A model generated the notes under the pieces. That model ran no database searches, was not told where the DNA came from, and saw only the letters and a program-made list of their open reading frames with translations. Both the position numbers and the translations under genes were made by a program. DNA of 64,000 nucleotides, taken from Erpobdella octoculata. Its lineage: Eukaryota > Annelida > Clitellata > Hirudinida > Erpobdellidae. The DNA is taken from assembly GCA_963978895.1 (NCBI GenBank), contig OZ022243.1, positions 8,511,750-8,575,749 on the forward strand, given 5' to 3'. Positions 1 through 18,198 of the stretch are shown here, piece by piece (position 1 is the first letter of the stretch; every line of letters starts with the position of its first letter).

Positions 1-657
1 CATTACTTTTCATACACCAGCAATCGAATGAAAACTAAATTTACTCCAGCCAGAAACAACATCTATTTTAACTGAAATTCAGTAGTAAACTGATTTCAAT
101 CTAAAATGAAATCAGATCTTTCGCAACGCGCATAAAACAACAATCTCAGTCATAAATTGATTTCTATATTGAAACAAGATCGTTCACTACTAGCAATAAC
201 TAAACACAAGTCTGTTTTTACAGTATAGTCTCCTGCCGGTTAAGTGAGTTGCTTAAGCGTTAGAAAATGTGCTTATTTCATCGAATTGTCTCACATTACT
301 ACATACAGATCGATGTGGTTACATAACAACAGCTTCTATTTCCATCTCTTTTCATTTCCATGCCAAGGACTCTCAAACAAAGGATATCATAGCTGGTTGT
401 CATTTTAGGGCTTTTTATTCAACCATTTCTATCCATCATTGAACTATAAAACTGTCGACTTATTTCACCAATTTCATAACAATGTTGTTGCAGATGATGA
501 TGGTGGTGCTGATGACAATATCTATATTATTATCATTATTTATATTGTTATTATTGCAATAAATAAACGTTACATAATCATTATAAATAATAATAAAATA
601 ATATCGGTGGTATAAAATTAGGTTAAATTATTATAATAAAATAATGTCGACCACCAC
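1..657. other. Intron or flank of Ser/Tyr-rich gene, no exon seen
   Basis: This is AT-rich sequence with a TAA/ATT-rich low-complexity stretch at about 520-645. I saw no open frame with splice signals that continues the minus-strand gene, so its next exon is probably left of the window. Confidence 0.4.
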
Positions 658-663
658 ACCTAC

Positions 664-6488
<5,825 letters not shown>

Positions 6489-6599
6489 AATTTTTACGAC
6501 CTTTGGCTCTTTGACTGCATCTTTGTTCAATCAATCACTTCCTTACTGTGGCTACCTTCAACAGCTGTTTGGTCTGGTCAAACGAGTTTGTTTCAACCA

Positions 6600-6700
6600 T
6601 GTCGTTGTTGATTGAAATTAAGTTGTTGATTGTAATGAAATTACTAGTTGAAATAGAGTTGTCGATTGAAATGAAGTTGTTGATTGAAATAGAGAATTGA
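6600..6700. repeat. Degenerate GTTGTTGATTGAAAT tandem repeat
   Basis: These are five or six imperfect copies of a unit of about 18 bp, shortly upstream of the start codon of the minus-strand Ser/Tyr-rich gene (6488). Confidence 0.6.
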
Positions 6701-7070
6701 GCAACGCAAAGTTAATCCAACCAAAGTGCTGAAAATGGCAAATTACTTCTCTTCGAAAATTTGAAGAAAAACGTTTATCTGAAATAATTAAAACATTCAA
6801 ACTATATCTAATAGTTAAATTGTTGATTTTTAATAATAAAAATATTTTATTTATAAAAAAAACTTTATACTCATATAGTTTACCTGACTTTATTTTTAAA
6901 AATGTGTATAGCAAAGTTCTACATATATAAAGAAAATGTACAAAAATTCATCGCAGCTTTCATTCTATCCATTGCCAGGAAAACGATTAAATGTTGTAAA
7001 AATAACTCTTACTACTAAGCAGTTGTTGCAAGAGAAGCAATGTGTTTTAAATGGGCTTCATATATTTATA

Positions 7071-7073
<3 letters not shown>

Positions 7074-7160
<87 letters not shown>
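7074..7160. repeat. (TA)n microsatellite
   Basis: This is about 87 bp of TA dinucleotide. Confidence 0.96.
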
Positions 7161-7163
<3 letters not shown>

Positions 7164-7659
7164 TTAGACTTACACACTAGCAATATGCACACATTATTAA
7201 AAGTTACCTCAGAAAAACTTGAAATACTTTTTATAAACAAATTTGAATTTTATAAGCAATATTTAGAGTTAATAAAAATGCTCTAAAACATGCAGCAGAT
7301 GTTAGTAAGACCAACTCTTCATAGCATAAGTGCTATCAACACTTACATGTAGGAGCATAACTGCACATGTTCTTTCTTCACATTCACATACACGTTGTGT
7401 TGTATACACAATACACACTCCATTGGAAATGCTGCAATTGTTTTGGAGCTCAACCATGCGTTATTTGCACATAACATGAAAGTTATTTACATTATGGCTA
7501 TGGCTGACTCTTTTTACTTTTGACCAAATGGTTTTAGTAAAAACTTAGAACAGATACGCGTTGAGCCACTAAATAAATAACAAGTGATTATAATTCAATG
7601 AATTTAATTAAAAATATGCTTTTAAGACAGTGATAAAATTTACTAATTTTTATAATTGT

Positions 7660-7880
7660 TTATAGTCCTTTACACCAGGTGTTTTAAGACTCTAATGGCT
7701 GTATGTAGGAACCCCCTAAGTTCTTCCTGTCGTGGATCATAATTTGTTTCTTTTAACTTTTCCCTCCTCTTTTCTCCAGGCTTGGGACTGGCTTGGAAAA
7801 GCAAGGCGGAATTAAGTTTCCTAGCGACATCGTATCGTAAAAATATTACCCGGGCGAATAATATAAAAAGATGTTTATAG
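7660..7880 (-). mobile_element. A-tailed SINE-like repeat, copy 1
   Basis: This belongs to a dispersed family also seen at 13204-13354, 15750-15993, 18013-18198 and 18695-18868, with fragments at about 25540 and 52740. The minus-strand sense runs from a GTATCGTAAAAATATTACC motif (complement) through CTGGAGAAAGGAGGAGGGAAAAG to GGTGTAAAGGACTATAAACTAT and an A-rich tail. It has no coding capacity. A SINE or a LINE-derived 3' tail are both possible. Confidence 0.65.
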
Positions 7881-8055
7881 CTGCAATTATTATTTTTTTA
7901 TCTTTAAATTTTTTAAATTTTATTTTTGTTAAATTCAATTTAAATTTTGTTTGAAATAGGCGAATCTCAAATTTTCGCATACATTCTATTTACATTATAT
8001 GGACATCCAGAAAAAAAAATTATTAAAAACATATAAACATAAACAAACGATATTT

Positions 8056-8350
8056 AAAAATAATTTTTAGATATAAAAAATTACATTTAAAAAAACCGTT
8101 TTTTCTCCGCTCTAAAAAGTCTAAAATAATATTCATATAATTCCTATACAACGAAAAACGTTACGGGCGCATTATTTTTTAAAACTATTTGTTTTACTAA
8201 TGTTTTAATGTTGTAGTCTAATAATGCGCCCACAACATTTTTCGTTGTATACGCGTATGAATTATAGGAATATTATTTCATACATCTTAGAGCGCGAGAA
8301 AGACGTTATGTTTTTAAATGTATTTTTTATGATCTAAAAATTATTTTCTA
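8056..8350. mobile_element. Foldback/MITE-like element with about 115-bp inverted arms
   Basis: The arms 8061-8178 and 8221-8345 are imperfect inverted complements. They share TACAACGAAAAACGTTACGGG-type sequence, ATAATATTC(A/C)TATAATTC and AATAATTTTTAGAT. The loop is only about 40 bp. There is no ORF. Confidence 0.72.
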
Positions 8351-8778
8351 CTTTTTTGTTTTTGATGGGTGAAATTTTGTAAGCATTTGAGTTTTTTTTA
8401 TTTCGCTAGGTTCAAACTTTCAAACCTTAGCCCATTCTGTTACGTATATTTGTTTCAATCTTTTGTTTGTAAGGTGAACTTTTAAGATTAAATAAAATGC
8501 CTTATCACTTGAAACAACAGTTTTATGTGATAAGTGTCAGCTCTATTGATTTACGGAAAGTGGGTCAAGAAGCCCCTAATAATTGTGATGTAAAAAGGAA
8601 TTTTGAACTACTACTAATGTATTGAACAGTTTGAACATAACTTTAATTCCTAAATAGACATGTTTTCAAAATACTTGTTGTTATTAATAATATCGGATTA
8701 AGCCGGGTTGGTTGGTTGGGCCAGGAAATTTTATCTTGCATATGTCAGTCGGTGGGTTGAATCACTAAACAAACAGAA

Positions 8779-9365
8779 ATGAACAATAAAGTAATCGCTC
8801 AGATGCCAGGTGATTTTCATCTCTATTATAGTGCCGATAAATTAATTTCCGATGACGCAGTCGATGAACTGAACTATCCATCGTAAGTTCTGCACAATCT
8901 AACACCATCAGGAATGACTCCACATATCTTAGCTTTGAAGTGTAGAGTAATAATTATGCTTCTAGGCAATCTCAACCCCAAAAGGACTCTGCAATGGAAC
9001 TCGCCTGATCGTTCGTTCATTGCAACATAATTTCATCAATGCTGAAATTGTTACGAAATGTAATCGCGGTGACACAGTGTTCATTCCCAGAATTGATTTA
9101 GCTCCCAGTGACGTCAATCTTCCATTCATACTTAAGCGTCGTCAATTTCCCATTATTCCTGCATACGCGATGACAATAAACAAAGGTCAGACCTTTGAAT
9201 ATGTCGGGATTTATTTAAATAAACCAGTGTCTTGTCCTCTCAAGATCAAAACATCCCCAGTATTTGAAAATCTGCATTAAGGATTCACATATTCAGGGAA
9301 ATCTTTTGAAGAATAAGACATTCACGCAAAATATTGTCTATCGCGAAATTTTTCAAAAACCTTAG
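8779..9365 (+). pseudogene. Helitron RepHel, C-terminal Pif1-helicase relic
   Basis: The translation gives hallmark Helitron helicase motifs: QMPGDFHLYYSADKLISDD, LTPSGMTPHILALK, VFIPRIDLAPSD, LPFILKRRQFPI and AYAMTINKGQTFEYVGIYL. It carries an in-frame stop at about 8884 and a frameshift near 8987. The conserved block that normally follows motif V/VI (FSHGQLYVAFSRVRS-type) is missing around 9240, so it is inactive. The tail KNKTFTQNIVYREIF, then a stop at 9363-9365, matches the usual protein C-terminus. The Rep (HUH) domain is not visible upstream. The intact Helitron 3' terminus lies 200 bp downstream. Confidence 0.88.
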
Positions 9366-9529
9366 GAAAATGTATTAAATAATTACAAAACGTTTTCCAG
9401 ATTTTTTTCTTTATTAAAATTGACTCCATTTATATCTAAATTTTAATTGTAATATTATAAATAAATAAATAACAAAATATTTAATTAACTTAGATTAATC
9501 CATAAAATATATCCAATGTTCATCGTAAT

Positions 9530-9568
9530 GTTAAAATTACCGTCCTTGGGACGGGCAAAACCACTAGT
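9530..9568 (+). mobile_element. Helitron 3' terminus (hairpin + CTAG|T)
   Basis: The stem CCGTCC..GGACGG (9540-9555) is followed by GCAAAACCA and CTAG (9564-9567), then T. This is the 3' end of the element carrying the helicase relic. The flank TAGCTTTATATT continues a dispersed repeat seen unbroken elsewhere (about 13085, 22070, 42830, 48045). That repeat therefore serves as an empty-site comparison and fixes the boundary at 9567/9568. Confidence 0.88.
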
Positions 9569-10042
9569 AGCTTTATATTTGATGGCATTACATGATTCAA
9601 TTAAAAAAAATTTGTTTTGAAAAACTCGTTTTTTTCCTTTATTTGTTTCTATTTTTCATCTAAAAAAAATTCTACAATATTATAGTTAAATTTTTTTATT
9701 GTATATTATAACGAGCCATTTCAATTGTAACGAATTTAATAATTATTTAAAATTGTCACTTGCTGGAAATTCCATCGTTATTTAAAATAGATGACGTCTT
9801 TTAAAACTGCAATTTTGTGACAATACTGCTGATCCGGGAAAACACGTTCGTAAAATTTAAAATGTTTTTTGAGTTCAAAATGAGAAACGGATTGAGTTGC
9901 ATAGATATGTCCATATGAGTTTATATTTAACTAGTGGTTTTGCCCGTCCCAAGGACGGATGTTTTAAAAATACGATGTACTTTGGATACATTTGATAAAA
10001 AATAGTCAACAAAGACAAAATAAAATTTGATAACCATAAAAA

Positions 10043-10143
<101 letters not shown>

Positions 10144-10164
10144 CAAATTTAATGAAGTTTTTAC

Positions 10165-11671
10165 TGAGTGAGTGAGTGAGTGAGTGAGTGAGTGAGTGAG
10201 TGAGTGAGTGAGTGAGTGAGTGAGTGAGTGAGTGAGTGAGTGAGTGAGTGAGTGAGTGAGTGAGTGAGTGAGTGAGTGAGTGAGTGAGTGAGTGAGTGAG
10301 TGAGTGAGTGAGTGAGTGAGTGAGTGAGTGAGTGAGTGAGTGAGTGAGTGAGTGAGTGAGTGAGTGAGTGAGTGAGTGAGTGAGTGAGTGAGTGAGTGAG
10401 TGAGTGAGTGAGTGAGTGAGTGAGTGAGTGAGTGAGTGAGTGAGTGAGTGAGTGAGTGAGTGAGTGAGTGAGTGAGTGAGTGAGTGAGTGAGTGAGTGAG
10501 TGAGTGAGTGAGTGAGTGAGTGAGTGAGTGAGTGAGTGAGTGAGTGAGTGAGTGAGTGAGTGAGTGAGTGAGTGAGTGAGTGAGTGAGTGAGTGAGTGAG
10601 TGAGTGAGTGAGTGAGTGAGTGAGTGAGTGAGTGAGTGAGTGAGTGAGTGAGTGAGTGAGTGAGTGAGTGAGTGAGTGAGTGAGTGAGTGAGTGAGTGAG
10701 TGAGTGAGTGAGTGAGTGAGTGAGTGAGTGAGTGAGTGAGTGAGTGAGTGAGTGAGTGAGTGAGTGAGTGAGTGAGTGAGTGAGTGAGTGAGTGAGTGAG
10801 TGAGTGAGTGAGTGAGTGAGTGAGTGAGTGAGTGAGTGAGTGAGTGAGTGAGTGAGTGAGTGAGTGAGTGAGTGAGTGAGTGAGTGAGTGAGTGAGTGAG
10901 TGAGTGAGTGAGTGAGTGAGTGAGTGAGTGAGTGAGTGAGTGAGTGAGTGAGTGAGTGAGTGAGTGAGTGAGTGAGTGAGTGAGTGAGTGAGTGAGTGAG
11001 TGAGTGAGTGAGTGAGTGAGTGAGTGAGTGAGTGAGTGAGTGAGTGAGTGAGTGAGTGAGTGAGTGAGTGAGTGAGTGAGTGAGTGAGTGAGTGAGTGAG
11101 TGAGTGAGTGAGTGAGTGAGTGAGTGAGTGAGTGAGTGAGTGAGTGAGTGAGTGAGTGAGTGAGTGAGTGAGTGAGTGAGTGAGTGAGTGAGTGAGTGAG
11201 TGAGTGAGTGAGTGAGTGAGTGAGTGAGTGAGTGAGTGAGTGAGTGAGTGAGTGAGTGAGTGAGTGAGTGAGTGAGTGAGTGAGTGAGTGAGTGAGTGAG
11301 TGAGTGAGTGAGTGAGTGAGTGAGTGAGTGAGTGAGTGAGTGAGTGAGTGAGTGAGTGAGTGAGTGAGTGAGTGAGTGAGTGAGTGAGTGAGTGAGTGAG
11401 TGAGTGAGTGAGTGAGTGAGTGAGTGAGTGAGTGAGTGAGTGAGTGAGTGAGTGAGTGAGTGAGTGAGTGAGTGAGTGAGTGAGTGAGTGAGTGAGTGAG
11501 TGAGTGAGTGAGTGAGTGAGTGAGTGAGTGAGTGAGTGAGTGAGTGAGTGAGTGAGTGAGTGAGTGAGTGAGTGAGTGAGTGAGTGAGTGAGTGAGTGAG
11601 TGAGTGAGTGAGTGAGTGAGTGAGTGAGTGAGTGAGTGAGTGAGTGAGTGAGTGAGTGAGTGAGTGAGTGA
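10165..11671. repeat. Giant perfect (TGAG)n tetranucleotide array
   Basis: This is about 1,507 bp, roughly 377 uninterrupted copies of TGAG, with no substitution visible. Both edges abut Helitron sequence. The length in the assembly may be limited by read length, so the true array could be longer or vary between individuals. Confidence 0.99.
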
Positions 11672-11911
11672 CGTGGGCTACTATAATATAGACTTGTTCT
11701 TAGATGTGTATTAATACTTACTTATCTGCTAAATCTATAACGCTGCAATATTAATTTTTGCTGTAACTATTTCATTTAAGTATTTTGTTGTTTTTTAACT
11801 TCGGAATAACTTTTTAACAAAAATCTAATCCAAAAAATCCGAACTCTCAAAGGTGTCTAGCCTTCAAGTTTCATATCCTCTCCTTCTAGCCAGTCGGCCA
11901 GTATTTTATTA

Positions 11912-12138
11912 AGCTTGCTTTTTAGAAACAAGTTTTTATTTTAAATACGCTAAAACACCATCTTTTGGAAATAGTCTATTTGTATAAATATTTCGTAGTA
12001 TACGCTGTGGGGCTTATTACAGCTAGCAGTGTAATTACAAGCTTATTACAGCTAGCAGTGTAATAAGTGTGATAAGCTATTTCCAAAAGATGGTGTTTTA
12101 GCGTATTTAAAAAAAAACTTGTTTCTAAAAAGCAAGCT
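11912..12138. repeat. Near-perfect 62-bp inverted repeat around a TATA-block repeat
   Basis: The left arm is 11912-11974 and the right arm is 12077-12138. They are complements over about 62 bp, starting AGCTTGCTTTTTAGAAACAA and ending in CCATCTTTTGGAAATAG. The 102-nt spacer contains a direct duplication of TTACAGCTAGCAGTGTAAT. The left arm matches single copies of the family elsewhere, so the right arm is an added inverted duplicate. Confidence 0.9.
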
Positions 12139-12290
12139 TTTCATGGCTTACCGGCCTGACTGTTAAATGAGCAGCTGCAGCGGAAGTTAAAAAGTACCGC
12201 GAGCTCTATAAAGGTGGTTTCAAAGCTCTGGTACGGCTACCTACCGGTACGCAATAATAATGATATAATAAATAAATGTTTGTAAAACCG
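11950..12290 (+). mobile_element. TATA-block repeat, copy 1
   Basis: This belongs to a family with a conserved AAAACACCATCTTTTGGAAA start and TACCGCGAGCTCTATAAAGG core (TATAAA at 12207-12212), followed by AATAATAATGATATAATAAA. Other cores have TATAAA at 24070, 24678, 31297, 49409 and 50215. A conserved TATA box followed by AATAAA-like signals suggests a solo LTR or a TRIM-like element; this is inference. Confidence 0.6.
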
Positions 12291-12403
12291 ATAAAACAAA
12301 CAATAATTCGTTTTTATTTCATTCAACGATAAACTAATTGTTTACAAAATAACGTCATGTATCCGTCATATAAAACTATGAATTAAATAATTATCTTTTT
12401 ATA

Positions 12404-12824
12404 TCTATATATATATAAAAATGAATGTTTGTATATATGTATGTATGTCCTTTATGCATTGCTACACCATTCATCCGATGGTAATGAAATTTTCACACAA
12501 CCTTGAGAGTCAAGGGGAATCAAATATAGTGAAAACAAATTTGAAATCCGTTACAAAATGAGCGGAGCGGAGCGGGTGAGTGAGCGGGAACTATATACAT
12601 ATATATACACATACATATACATACATAAATGAGCGAAAACGGGAACGGGAAGACAACTGAGAGCGAAAGATAGAGCGGGAAATGGAAAGCGACCGAGAAC
12701 GGGAAAGCAACCGGGAGCGGGAAAGCGACCGGGAACAGGAAAGCGGAGAAGGAAACGGGAGCGAGAAAGACAAACATTAGAAAAACCTCTAAAAACCCCG
12801 GGCAACGCCGTGTGCCCCCGCTAG
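12404..12824 (+). mobile_element. Complete short non-autonomous Helitron, 421 bp
   Basis: It starts TC-TATATATATATAAAAATG at 12404 and ends CTAG at 12821-12824, flanked by A on the left and T on the right. The 3' part has the CGGGCAACGCCGTG hairpin motif. The interior contains GTGAAACTT-type leader sequence common to the family and a short version of the 18-bp GGGAAAGCGACCGGGAAC repeat. It has no coding potential despite three open frames on the minus strand. Confidence 0.87.
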
Positions 12825-12999
12825 TAAGAAATAAATTGAAATTAAAACTAAACAAACTTTTGAGAACCTGAAGCTGAAATTTTTGCAAAGTAAATTTAAA
12901 AAGCTTAATTAATAAATTTATTAAATTAATTCACAAATACACGCTGGTAATATTCTAAGAAGTTTTTTAGATACTTTTATTCAACTTGCAATCCCTGTT

Positions 13000-13135
13000 T
13001 GTTTGTTTTGTCTTGCTCTGTACGCAAATTTAGCAAGTAAAATTTAACCAGTTTTTTGACTAGCTAGGGAGCCGAAACTTTCAGCATAGCTTTATATTGG
13101 ATGACAATACTACATTATTCAATAGATTTCGACAT
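13000..13135 (+). repeat. Dispersed repeat D (ACTTTCAGCATAGCTTTATAT), copy
   Basis: Conserved blocks are GTACGCAAAT.TTGCAAGTAAAATTTAACCAG, TTTTTGACTAGCTAGG and GAAACTTTCAGCATAGCTTTATA, then GGATGACAATA. Copies also lie at about 22035-22170 (-), 42715-42870 (+) and 48005-48095 (-), and one is interrupted by the Helitron ending at 9567. Confidence 0.75.
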
Positions 13136-13203
13136 AAGGTAATAAACTAAGCAGATAAAAAGTGTTATTATCGTGCAGCAAAGTGAGCACGTGATTCATC
13201 TGA

Positions 13204-13354
13204 AGTCCTTTACACTAGGTGGTTTAAGACTAAAATGGCTGTATGTTGGAAACACATAAGTACTTCCTGTCGTAAATCATTATTTGATTCGTTTAACCTT
13301 TCTCTTCTTGTTTCTCCAGGCATGGGACTATTTTGCAAAAGCAAGGCGGAATTG
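13204..13354 (-). mobile_element. A-tailed SINE-like repeat, copy 2
   Basis: It shares AGTCCTTTACACTAGGTG, TTTAAGACT, GGCTGTATGT, TTTCTCCAGGCATGGGACT and AAAGCAAGGCGGAATT with the copies at 7660 and 18695. Confidence 0.62.
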
Positions 13355-13677
13355 CACATGTGTATATACGTATATGCTTATATGCGTATGTAATCGTATA
13401 TGTCTAGTTTTGTTGGTGTGTATGGGGTTTTTCCAGTTTTGTATGCGTTTGTGAGTATTTTTCGCGTTTTATATGTTTATCTGAGTGTTTTTTTCCAGAT
13501 TGGTATGCATGTCTGTGCGTTTCTCCAGCTCTTATAATTCTTGTTTTTTGTAATTGTGGTGGTCAGCAGTTGATGGTATTATTACGCAATTGTACACTGT
13601 CAGTCATAAAAATGAAATAGGTGGCGCTGCAATAGAAAAATAAAGTATAATGAGAATTAAAAATCCGTCATATTTCC

Positions 13678-14743
<1,066 letters not shown>

Positions 14744-14754
14744 TATATATATAT

Positions 14755-14940
14755 ATATAGAATAGCGGAATTAATTACCCTGTGTTGTTTAAGGTTTTTA
14801 GAGAGTTTTCTATCGTTTTTTTCTCTCGCTCTCATTTCTTTCTTTGTGTGCTCTTCTATTCCTGGTCGTTTTTCCATTCCCGCTTGCTCTCCCGTTTTCA
14901 GTCGCTTTTCTGGCAACCGCCCAAGCCCCCCATAAACGGT
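14755..14940 (-). mobile_element. Degenerate Helitron 3' end (GC-rich minisatellite type)
   Basis: The sequence resembles the start of the elements at 3974 and 34892 (minus-strand 3' end: AGCGGAATTAATTACCC compared with AGCGGGGTTACCCGG). It is followed by diverged TTTCTCTCGCTC and CCCGCTTGCTCTCCCG motifs of the internal repeat. The 5' end is not resolved. Confidence 0.55.
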
Positions 14941-14999
14941 TTCTAAAAATTAGTCATTATTTATTTTATATGAAATTCTTTTGCAAAAATCTACGAGGG

Positions 15000-15430
15000 G
15001 ACCACAATAACCAGTTTCTTCAACTCTGTCTATTTCAATTTTTTTTTAAATTCTTGGAAGTGCAACCGTTTTCTGCCCCCAACAACCGGAAAGGGGATGG
15101 TTAGTTGGAGGTACATGTTCTAACAAATTGCTAAAACTTCGTTTTTATTTATTTTCTATGTTTTTTTAAATCCTTGGAGACGGAGAAAGGCCCTCATCAC
15201 AGCTAACTGTTTTTGTAAAACAACCGTCACCTGCCCTCTTTTTTTCAAACCGAAATGGGAGATGGGTAGTCGGAGGTAAAAAAAAATAAAAAATGTTATA
15301 GGGTTCAGAGCTATATTAAAAGTTTCAGAGCTGTAACTTGTTAGAAAATGGTCATAACTTTGATTGCAAAATTTTGCGGACAAACAAACAAACAAACAAG
15401 AAATAAAAACAATGTAATAAAAATCCAACT
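15000..15430. other. Repeat-derived stretch with internal duplication
   Basis: Two related blocks (about 15040-15125 and 15160-15290) share a TTGGA(A/G)..CAACCG..GGAGATGG.TAGT(T/C)GGAGG pattern. They are followed by ATGGTCATAACTTTGATTGC and a (CAAA)n run. No protein is recognised. Confidence 0.4.
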
Positions 15431-15749
15431 AAGTGTTAAGTCCATTTGAAACTGAACTTTAACAACTATAATTTAGTTGTCGTCATTTTTTTGTACTCTA
15501 TAATAAAAATTATTAATTACTTTTATATTTTCCAACTGTTTTTCATTAAAATTATATAATAAGTTTCGATATAACTTTTTTTATGTTTTTATAAGACTTT
15601 ATAAACTTATCAATGTATTTTTGCTGAAGTCTATTCAAAATTATTCCATGTTTTATTATTATTGTTGTTAGAATTTGATTATTTCGATAAATTACAAAAA
15701 CACCATCGATTCAAAACGACGACCACCATAAGTAACTTCAAGACCACCA

Positions 15750-15993
15750 TATTATTCGCCGGGGTAATACTTTTACGATACGATTTCGCTAGGAAACTTA
15801 ATTCCGCCTTGCTTTTCCAAGCCAGTCCAAAGCCTGGAGAAAGGAGGAAGGAAAAGTTAAAAGGATCAAATTATGATCCACGACTGGAAGTACTTAGGTG
15901 CTTCTGACACAGACGTTTCAGTCTTAAAACACTTGGTGTAAAGTACTATAAACTATTATAAAAATTAAAAAAAAATAAATAAAAAAAAAAAAA
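15750..15993 (+). mobile_element. A-tailed SINE-like repeat, copy 3
   Basis: This is the most complete copy: TTCGCCGGGGTAATACTTTT, CTTGCTTTTCCAAGCCAGTC, CTGGAGAAAGGAGGAAGG, GATCCACGACTGGAAGTACT, then CACTTGGTGTAAAGTACTAT and a 30-nt A-rich tail. The open frame over it has no recognisable product. Confidence 0.68.
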
Positions 15994-17650
15994 GGTCTGC
16001 GCTCGTGGTCGCTCCGGAATAGTAATTGCTGAAAACCTTTTGTATTCTTATTGACTGAAGCCATTTCAACATTTGGCTGCCGATATTTCCTTGGTAAACC
16101 GTAAAAAACCTCGTTTTTTTTAAATACTTTTTAGTTTTTAATTCATCAACTAAAATTTTTTTTCCAAGAAAAAAGTTTTTAAAATATTAAAACATTGACA
16201 ACAGTTTTTGTAATAATAAATATGTGAAGATTAGAAATATAAAAAAAATTCAAATCAATATTGAATAAACAAATTTTCTATAATAAAAGTTTAAATTTAA
16301 GAAATAAATGTTGCTTTCTTTGAGTAAATTAAAAATTTATGCTATGTTTTTCTTTTTCAATTGTTTAATTTTATAAAAACGTTTAAAGGTTCAATTAGTT
16401 TTATTCTATAATTTACTCACATTTTGTTTAATCAATTTAGTTTTTTACAGTTTAAGGTCTGCAGAGGCAAATAAATTTCAACTCGATTAGATAACCAGAA
16501 GTTTGTTTTTTTTTAAATTAGCGAAGGGTTCCAACTCGTATTAATCAAAGAAACATGCAAGCAAACACGTGAACGTGAAGTTAATAAAATAATTGAAACA
16601 ACATCTTTAAAGTAATTTATTTTTAATATTCAAATTGAATTTTATCCTGGAACCAAGCAAGTCATTTGACAAATCGATTTTATTACAGTTTTTATTTCTG
16701 TGTACACCAGGTGTTTCTTAACTTCTTAAATGAAAACGTTTTGGTTCAACATCGGCCTGGTCATCATATTTAGATTAACTTATTAACTTTATTTAATAAA
16801 ATTCCACCAGCAATATAAAACACCATTTTTTGAAGATATTCTATTTGTATAAATGTTTGGCCGCATGTTATTTCAGATCCAACTGGAAACCCATGCTGAA
16901 ATGGCTGATATCAAGACTTTCGACTAGAATTTTGCAAAAATGTACTTAAAACTAATTATTACTGTAGTGACGTTTCAATAGAGATAATTTTCATTATTTT
17001 CACCAGTATAATTTGTTCATTGACAAGATCACCCATGAATTATGCTTCTTTTAAGCCGTAATAACTAACTTATAAAATGGTCTGTGCTTGCAGGCTGTTT
17101 GAAAAATGATGATCGATAATATAATAGACTAATTTCATCAATATGAAGCACAGTGAAAAAATAGAAATAAAAACACGGGATCTTCACTGCTTGGAGAAAT
17201 ATAAATTGTTTTTTTTGTTCTAACATTTGTCTAACTAGGTAATGCAATATCGATTATCAAGAAAAAAATTTAATCATAATCAGTCATTACCCAAACCACA
17301 TCAGTCTTGTGCAATTTGCGTTTTTGATAAACTTGCCTTTAAAACGAATGCTTTTTAATACGTATTTGTTAAGGTTGATTGAATTCGCATATGACCATTA
17401 TAAATAAAACTAACTGTGAGTAATATTACGAATTAATGAGAATGATCAAGTATATAGAAGTAGATGAATTAAACAAAATATTGCTCACTTATACATTTTT
17501 AATTTAGTCTTCAATTAAAACAAAAGTTTAAACAACAATACTTTTGTTGTAATAGTAATTTATAAACTTTAAAAACCAATAAATATTAATATTTTACAAA
17601 TTTAGAGCAGCGTAAGTTTTAAATTGCTTCAAGTCCACTAAATAAACGTG
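15994..17650. other. AT-rich gene-free stretch
   Basis: No gene seen. It contains a diverged TATA-block family segment (about 16815-16870, AACACCATTTTTTGAAGATA) and low-complexity A/T runs. Confidence 0.5.
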
Positions 17651-18012
17651 ATTTAAATTTCCGTTTGGAATTTCAACTGTCGCCATGGAGGTGAGTGACC
17701 TCTGACGAAATAAAGATTCCATAATATTCTTGTACCAGCAACCACAACGTTTCTATTTCGGTCACTTTTCAGTTTCCCCACCGGCACGTTGGCAGATTTA
17801 TACTTTTCTGCAAATAAGTGTATCAAGTTAATTACCACAAACGCGTTTCGGTTTGTAATGTTATGATTTAAACTAATTAAAAGAGCCCGTCCTGTTAAAA
17901 AAAACACCACTGCTTGTGACAACTAATTATGTATCTCAGCTATAGAAGCCGTGACCACATTTCTTACGTAATTAGTTACTAAATGTATGATTAAATGTAC
18001 ATAAAAAATACC

Positions 18013-18198
18013 GAACTCCGCCTCGCTAATTGCGAGCCAGTCAAATGCCTGGATAAAGGAAGAGGGACAGTTAAAAGGATCAAACTTTGATCCACGACAG
18101 GAAGTACTTATGTGCTTCCTACTCAGCCAATTCAGTCTTAAAACACTTTGTGTAAAGGACTATAAACTATCATGAAAAAAATAAATAAATAAAAAATA
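18013..18198 (+). mobile_element. A-tailed SINE-like repeat, copy 4
   Basis: It shares CTGGATAAAGGAAGAGGGAC, GATCCACGACAGGAAGTACT, AACACTTTGTGTAAAGGACT and an AAATAAATAAAAAA tail with copy 3. Confidence 0.66.
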
